Shown: positions 15,934-18,691 of the stretch, one piece after another
Layout: each line of letters opens with the position of its first letter
How positions within the stretch are numbered: position 1 is the first letter of the stretch
Assembly: GCA_013041975.1 (NCBI GenBank)
Contig: JABDQZ010000226.1
Span: forward strand, 1-18,691
DNA length: 18,691 nt
DNA from: Gammaproteobacteria bacterium
Lineage (GTDB): Bacteria > Pseudomonadota > Gammaproteobacteria > Chromatiales > Chromatiaceae
Reading direction: 5' to 3'
Program-made: the position numbers and the translations under genes
The notes under the pieces: generated by a model
The model's database searches: none
What the model was told of the DNA's origin: nothing
What the model saw: only the letters and a program-made list of their open reading frames with translations

Positions 15934-16994
15934 GCCTACTGGAACGTTACATTGGCAAGGCCGTGATCGTCGGTACGCTGATTGTCATGCTGGTCATATT
16001 GACCCTGTTGGGGGTTTTTGAATTGATGAAGCAGCTTGATGAAGTCGGTATTGGCAGCTATACGCTTGGAGATGCCTTTATTGCTTCAGTTCTGACCATG
16101 CCGCGAAAATTATTTGAGGTGTTTCCCGTTACAGCACTGGTAGGTAGTTTGCTTGGTCTGGGGGGTCTGGCCAGCAATGGTGAGCTGACGGCCATGAGGG
16201 TTGCAGGCGTTTCTGTCTTTCAACTGGTGATGGCAGTGCTGAAAACCGGCCTCTTCATGTTGGTCTTTGTGTTCCTGATCGGCGAACTGATTGGTCCGGT
16301 CAGTGAAGAATATGTACGTAAAATGAAGATTGAGAAACAACAGCAGCAGATCACGCTGAAAAGTAAATATGGTTTCTGGGCACGTGACGGTGATGAATTT
16401 ATTAATATTCGCAAGATATTACCAGGGGCACGTCTTGAGGATATTTATATCTATCAGACCGGAAAAGATAAAAAGCTGCAACTGGCTACCTATGCCAAGT
16501 CTGCCAGTTATGTTAACGACAGCTGGCAATTGGAGGGGATCCTGCAAACCTCCATACAGGATCAGCAGGTGAAAAGCCGTTCAGTGGGTGCTGCTTCCTG
16601 GTCTTCGATGATTGACCCCAATCTGCTATCCATTATCGTTGTTGAGCCAACCATGCTGCCGGCCTGGGGCTTGTATAATTACATGAGCTTTATGAATCAG
16701 AATGATCAGGATGCCACAGCTTATGAAGTGGCATTCTGGCGTAAGATTATTACACCTTTTACCACGGTAGTTATGTTGATACTGGCAGTACCATTTGTGT
16801 TGGGGAGCTTGCGTGAAACAGGTGTGGGGCAGCGAGTGTTTGTGGGTACATTGATTGGCACTGTTTTCTATGTACTGAATCAGTCTTTCTCGCAGATGTC
16901 GATCGTCTACAAGATTGATCCGTTTCTGGCCACAACGCTGCCGGGGGTAGTCATTTTCCTGATCGGGTTTTATCAGGTGAAAAAGCTCAATTAA
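15930..16994 (+). CDS. lptG: LPS export permease LptG
   Basis: This 354-residue partner of LptF shares its topology. An N-terminal helix begins LLERYIGKAVIVGTL, and the coupling segment LGLGGLASNGELTAMRVAGVS is present. A periplasmic jellyroll spans roughly residues 130-260, and the C-terminal helices contain VPFVLGSLRETGVGQRVF. Together the two proteins form the lateral gate that admits LPS. The gene overlaps lptF by 4 bases. Its stop overlaps the stop of the opposing RDD gene by 4 bases (16991-16994), leaving no space for a separate terminator. lptB, lptC and lptA are not in the window. Confidence 0.96.
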   Translation: MSLLERYIGKAVIVGTLIVMLVILTLLGVFELMKQLDEVGIGSYTLGDAFIASVLTMPRKLFEVFPVTALVGSLLGLGGLASNGELTAMRVAGVSVFQLVMAVLKTGLFMLVFVFLIGELIGPVSEEYVRKMKIEKQQQQITLKSKYGFWARDGDEFINIRKILPGARLEDIYIYQTGKDKKLQLATYAKSASYVNDSWQLEGILQTSIQDQQVKSRSVGAASWSSMIDPNLLSIIVVEPTMLPAWGLYNYMSFMNQNDQDATAYEVAFWRKIITPFTTVVMLILAVPFVLGSLRETGVGQRVFVGTLIGTVFYVLNQSFSQMSIVYKIDPFLATTLPGVVIFLIGFYQVKKLN

Positions 16995-17455
16995 TCATTC
17001 TTTTCAAGCTGTACCAGCCGGGTTCCGGACAACTGGTCGTACAAAGTCAGTCTTTCTTTATTAAACAGAGCCCATAGATAGCCAAGTCCGAACGGTATAC
17101 AGGTCACTATTGCCCATACCAGTCTCAGGCCAGCTTTTTTTATATCCGGTTCACACAGGTCATTATCAACCACTTTCAGTTTCCAGACTTTCAGTCCCAG
17201 TGTCTGTCCACCATGAGTCCAGAACCATAGATAAAACAGAGCTGAAACCACAAACAGATAGAGTTGGAAGACCACTTTTATCCATGGGATTTGTAGTAAT
17301 TCACCTGAGCTGGATTGACCCGCTATTGATTCCACAACGATAGTAAAGAGGCTCACAGCCACCAGGATTACCGCGCCCAGCAAAAACACGTCGTAAAGAA
17401 TGGCAGCCAGGCGACGCATGATGCCCACAGAGGCTACAGGGATATTTTCAGGCAT
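16991..17455 (-). CDS. RDD family membrane protein
   Basis: This 154-residue inner-membrane protein matches the RDD family, named for conserved Arg and Asp residues. Arg14-Arg15 and Asp22 lie in RRLAAILYD at the start of the first hydrophobic segment (about 15-43). A second segment spans about 60-80, followed by THGGQTLGLKVWKLKVVD and a third segment near 113-131. The closing RLTLYDQLSGTRLV has the family's late Asp. Family members are mostly uncharacterised; a transport role has been proposed for some. The ATG at 17455 has an AT-rich leader with no clear Shine-Dalgarno sequence. It is convergent with lptG. Confidence 0.9.
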   Translation of the reverse strand: MPENIPVASVGIMRRLAAILYDVFLLGAVILVAVSLFTIVVESIAGQSSSGELLQIPWIKVVFQLYLFVVSALFYLWFWTHGGQTLGLKVWKLKVVDNDLCEPDIKKAGLRLVWAIVTCIPFGLGYLWALFNKERLTLYDQLSGTRLVQLEKND

Positions 17456-17505
17456 GATTTGAAATATTTTAAGTATTTGAAAATTAAATGTTTAAAATTA
17501 ATTTT

Positions 17506-17521
17506 TGAGGGAAATCCCTCA
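17506..17521. repeat. Perfect 7-bp inverted repeat in the RDD / PilZ intergenic region
   Basis: TGAGGGA and TCCCTCA are separated by AA. The repeat lies 50 bases upstream of the RDD gene and about 170 bases upstream of the PilZ gene, next to an A+T-rich stretch (17456-17505). There is no T run after it in either direction that would make it a terminator, so an operator is more likely. The rest of the 237-base gap (17456-17692) shows nothing else I can name. Confidence 0.35.
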
Positions 17522-17692
17522 GTCCATTAGGCAATTTGCCGGATTTCAGTGCCGGAAAATATTAACCATACTCTTTTTCACTACAAAAAAGTCCGGGCGC
17601 TATGTTGTTTGTAGCACCGATATGAGCTGGAAAAGCCAACAGGACTTAATTATACCATCAACGAAGGCGTCAGCCCTCTTGTGGAGGCTGTT

Positions 17693-18049
17693 TTGGAAAG
17701 AAGAACAAGTGAAAGACTGTTGTCTGTAACGAAAGTGACGATTGCTTACAGTAATTTGGGACTGGTTCCGGGTGAACTGGTTGATATCAGTCTTGGTGGA
17801 ATGTGCGTGGATACAGGTTCAGTTATTCTGCCTGTGAACGCACCGGTTACTGTCAGTTTCGTGATTGAAAATGCATCCGGTGTCACGGATTGTGAGGCAC
17901 ATGCGATTATCGTCAGAAATCATGGTTCAAGCTGTTGCGTCATGTTCGACGGCATGGATACACAAACTCACCATGCTTTGAGATCCCTGGTAGGAGATTG
18001 GCAATTACTCCCTGATTCGTCTGGTTCCAGCCAGATAGCAGCGTTGTGA
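17693..18049 (+). CDS. PilZ domain protein, probable c-di-GMP receptor
   Basis: This 118-residue protein is a stand-alone PilZ domain. The c-di-GMP binding signature is complete: RxxxR at Arg4-Arg8 in ERRTSER and DxSxxG at Asp31-Gly36 in DISLGG. These are followed by alternating beta strands and a short C-terminal helix with the late ALRSLVGDW. Binding of c-di-GMP is a strong inference from these motifs; the downstream target is unknown. I prefer the TTG at 17693 over the GTG at 17681 because GGAGG (17683-17687) sits 5 bases before the TTG, and PilZ proteins often begin with ERR. It is a single-gene unit ending at a strong terminator, beside a membrane sensor gene. Confidence 0.88.
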   Translation: MERRTSERLLSVTKVTIAYSNLGLVPGELVDISLGGMCVDTGSVILPVNAPVTVSFVIENASGVTDCEAHAIIVRNHGSSCCVMFDGMDTQTHHALRSLVGDWQLLPDSSGSSQIAAL

Positions 18050-18071
18050 CAACTGCCGATGACCTCCTGTG

Positions 18072-18099
18072 AAAGTGCCCTTAACAGGGCACTTTTTTT
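18072..18099 (+). terminator. Rho-independent terminator after the PilZ gene
   Basis: AAAGTGCCC and GGGCACTTT form a perfect 9-bp stem with a 6-base loop (TTAACA), running straight into a T tract to 18099. It lies 22 bases after the PilZ stop. This is a textbook intrinsic terminator on the plus strand; the A-rich left arm gives few Us on the other strand, so it acts mainly in one direction. Confidence 0.92.
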
Positions 18100-18168
18100 A
18101 TCTGCAGGATGTACTGTATGCTGCGGGTGAATGGATGCACAGGAGCAGTGTTACTGCTTCCAATCGTC

Positions 18169-18174
18169 TATAAT
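18169..18174 (+). promoter_or_regulatory. Candidate -10 element for the membrane sensor gene
   Basis: TATAAT, identical to the sigma-70 -10 consensus, lies 40 bases before the ATG at 18214 and downstream of the PilZ terminator, where a new promoter is expected. The -35 region 16-18 bases upstream is poor (CAGTGT-like), so an activator may be needed or the match may be by chance. Confidence 0.45.
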
Positions 18175-18213
18175 TTAACAATCTATTAATCTTGCCGGAA
18201 CATTAATTCTCGA

Positions 18214-18691
18214 ATGACCAGAGCAAAAAAACGGTCAATTTTCAGTCGTATTCTGCGTCGTCTGCCTCTGCCTGTTCTGGCTATCGTGGTGGGATTAATG
18301 GTGGGTACCGGCGTCTGGCTGGTTGTTGATACGGTGCAGACCCGCGCTGTACAGCAACTGTTTGAAACTGAATTACAAAACCGGCTGGAGCAGCAGGCCC
18401 GTGATTCTTTGACTCGTTTTAATCATTTCGTTGAACAATATGCAGCGATAAGTCGTTTGCTGGGTAATCACAAGATACTTTCCCAATATCTAAACCCTTT
18501 ATTCTGGGGCAGGGATGAACTTTATTTTAAAATGACATACCAGAAGGAGATACCTGAATGGTTGCCGGGCGAATTGTTATGGCAGTCTTTACCTGGCCCC
18601 AGTCATATTCTGTTAATCGACCGCCATGGAAAAATCCGTGAAGAGTACCAGCTTAAGGGTGAGTCGTTACCAGCAGCACTTAAGGATACAC
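18214..18691 (+). CDS. Membrane-anchored sensor protein, N-terminal fragment
   Basis: The frame is open from ATG 18214 to the end of the window (159 residues) and continues beyond it. A basic N-terminus (MTRAKKRSIFSRILRRLPL) leads into one membrane helix (about residues 20-39). A long amphipathic helix rich in Gln and Glu follows (QQLFETELQNRLEQQARDSL), and then what looks like the start of a periplasmic sensing domain, with HILLIDRHGKI resembling a PAS/Cache strand. This is the layout of sensor histidine kinases, diguanylate cyclases or chemoreceptors, and the output domain is missing, so I cannot choose. The position next to a PilZ protein makes a c-di-GMP enzyme attractive, but this is a guess. 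Confidence 0.75.
   Translation, partial: MTRAKKRSIFSRILRRLPLPVLAIVVGLMVGTGVWLVVDTVQTRAVQQLFETELQNRLEQQARDSLTRFNHFVEQYAAISRLLGNHKILSQYLNPLFWGRDELYFKMTYQKEIPEWLPGELLWQSLPGPSHILLIDRHGKIREEYQLKGESLPAALKDT

Noticed and set aside
17505..17729. 74-residue plus-strand ORF before the PilZ gene
   Set aside because: Its composition looks random, and it runs out of frame into the PilZ gene, which has a recognisable domain and a better ribosome binding site.

Overview
The window reads as a chromosomal segment from a free-living gammaproteobacterium. It carries the large single-chain PurL, LptF and LptG, MsrPQ, YaaA, DapE, an ArsC-like YffB, a BtuBFCD-type vitamin B12 uptake set and a PilZ protein. Base composition looks moderate and even. 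A methylotroph-like or Thiotrichales-like lineage is possible, but that is a guess from gene content. No tRNA, rRNA, insertion sequence, CRISPR array or phage gene was seen.

Layout. (1) Positions 1-3478 hold cobalamin acquisition: the end of a TonB-dependent receptor, a periplasmic binding protein (btuF) and a corrinoid adenosyltransferase on the plus strand, converging on the btuC-btuD transporter genes on the minus strand. Together they take a corrinoid across the outer membrane, bind it in the periplasm, import it and adenosylate it. (2) Positions 3602-8722 hold yaaA (peroxide stress), purL (purine synthesis) and a small CxxC protein placed directly behind purL. (3) Positions 8757-13619 are the most accessory-looking part. 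Two hemerythrin-like paralogues on the minus strand flank a SprA-related HEQAH protein, the msrP-msrQ methionine sulfoxide repair pair and yffB, followed by a patatin-like phospholipase. An FNR-like box lies upstream of the first hemerythrin-like gene. (4) Positions 13655-16994 hold dapE (lysine and peptidoglycan precursor synthesis) and lptF-lptG (LPS export), packed as an operon. (5) Positions 16991-18691 hold an RDD membrane protein, a PilZ protein ending in a strong terminator, and the 5' end of a membrane-anchored sensor cut by the window edge.

Most of the window is ordinary housekeeping sequence. No complete novel system is visible. The best leads are the paired hemerythrin-like genes around msrPQ and yffB with the FNR-like site, the five-residue mini-ORF with its own strong ribosome binding site before the HEQAH gene, and the conserved but unassigned CxxC protein behind purL.
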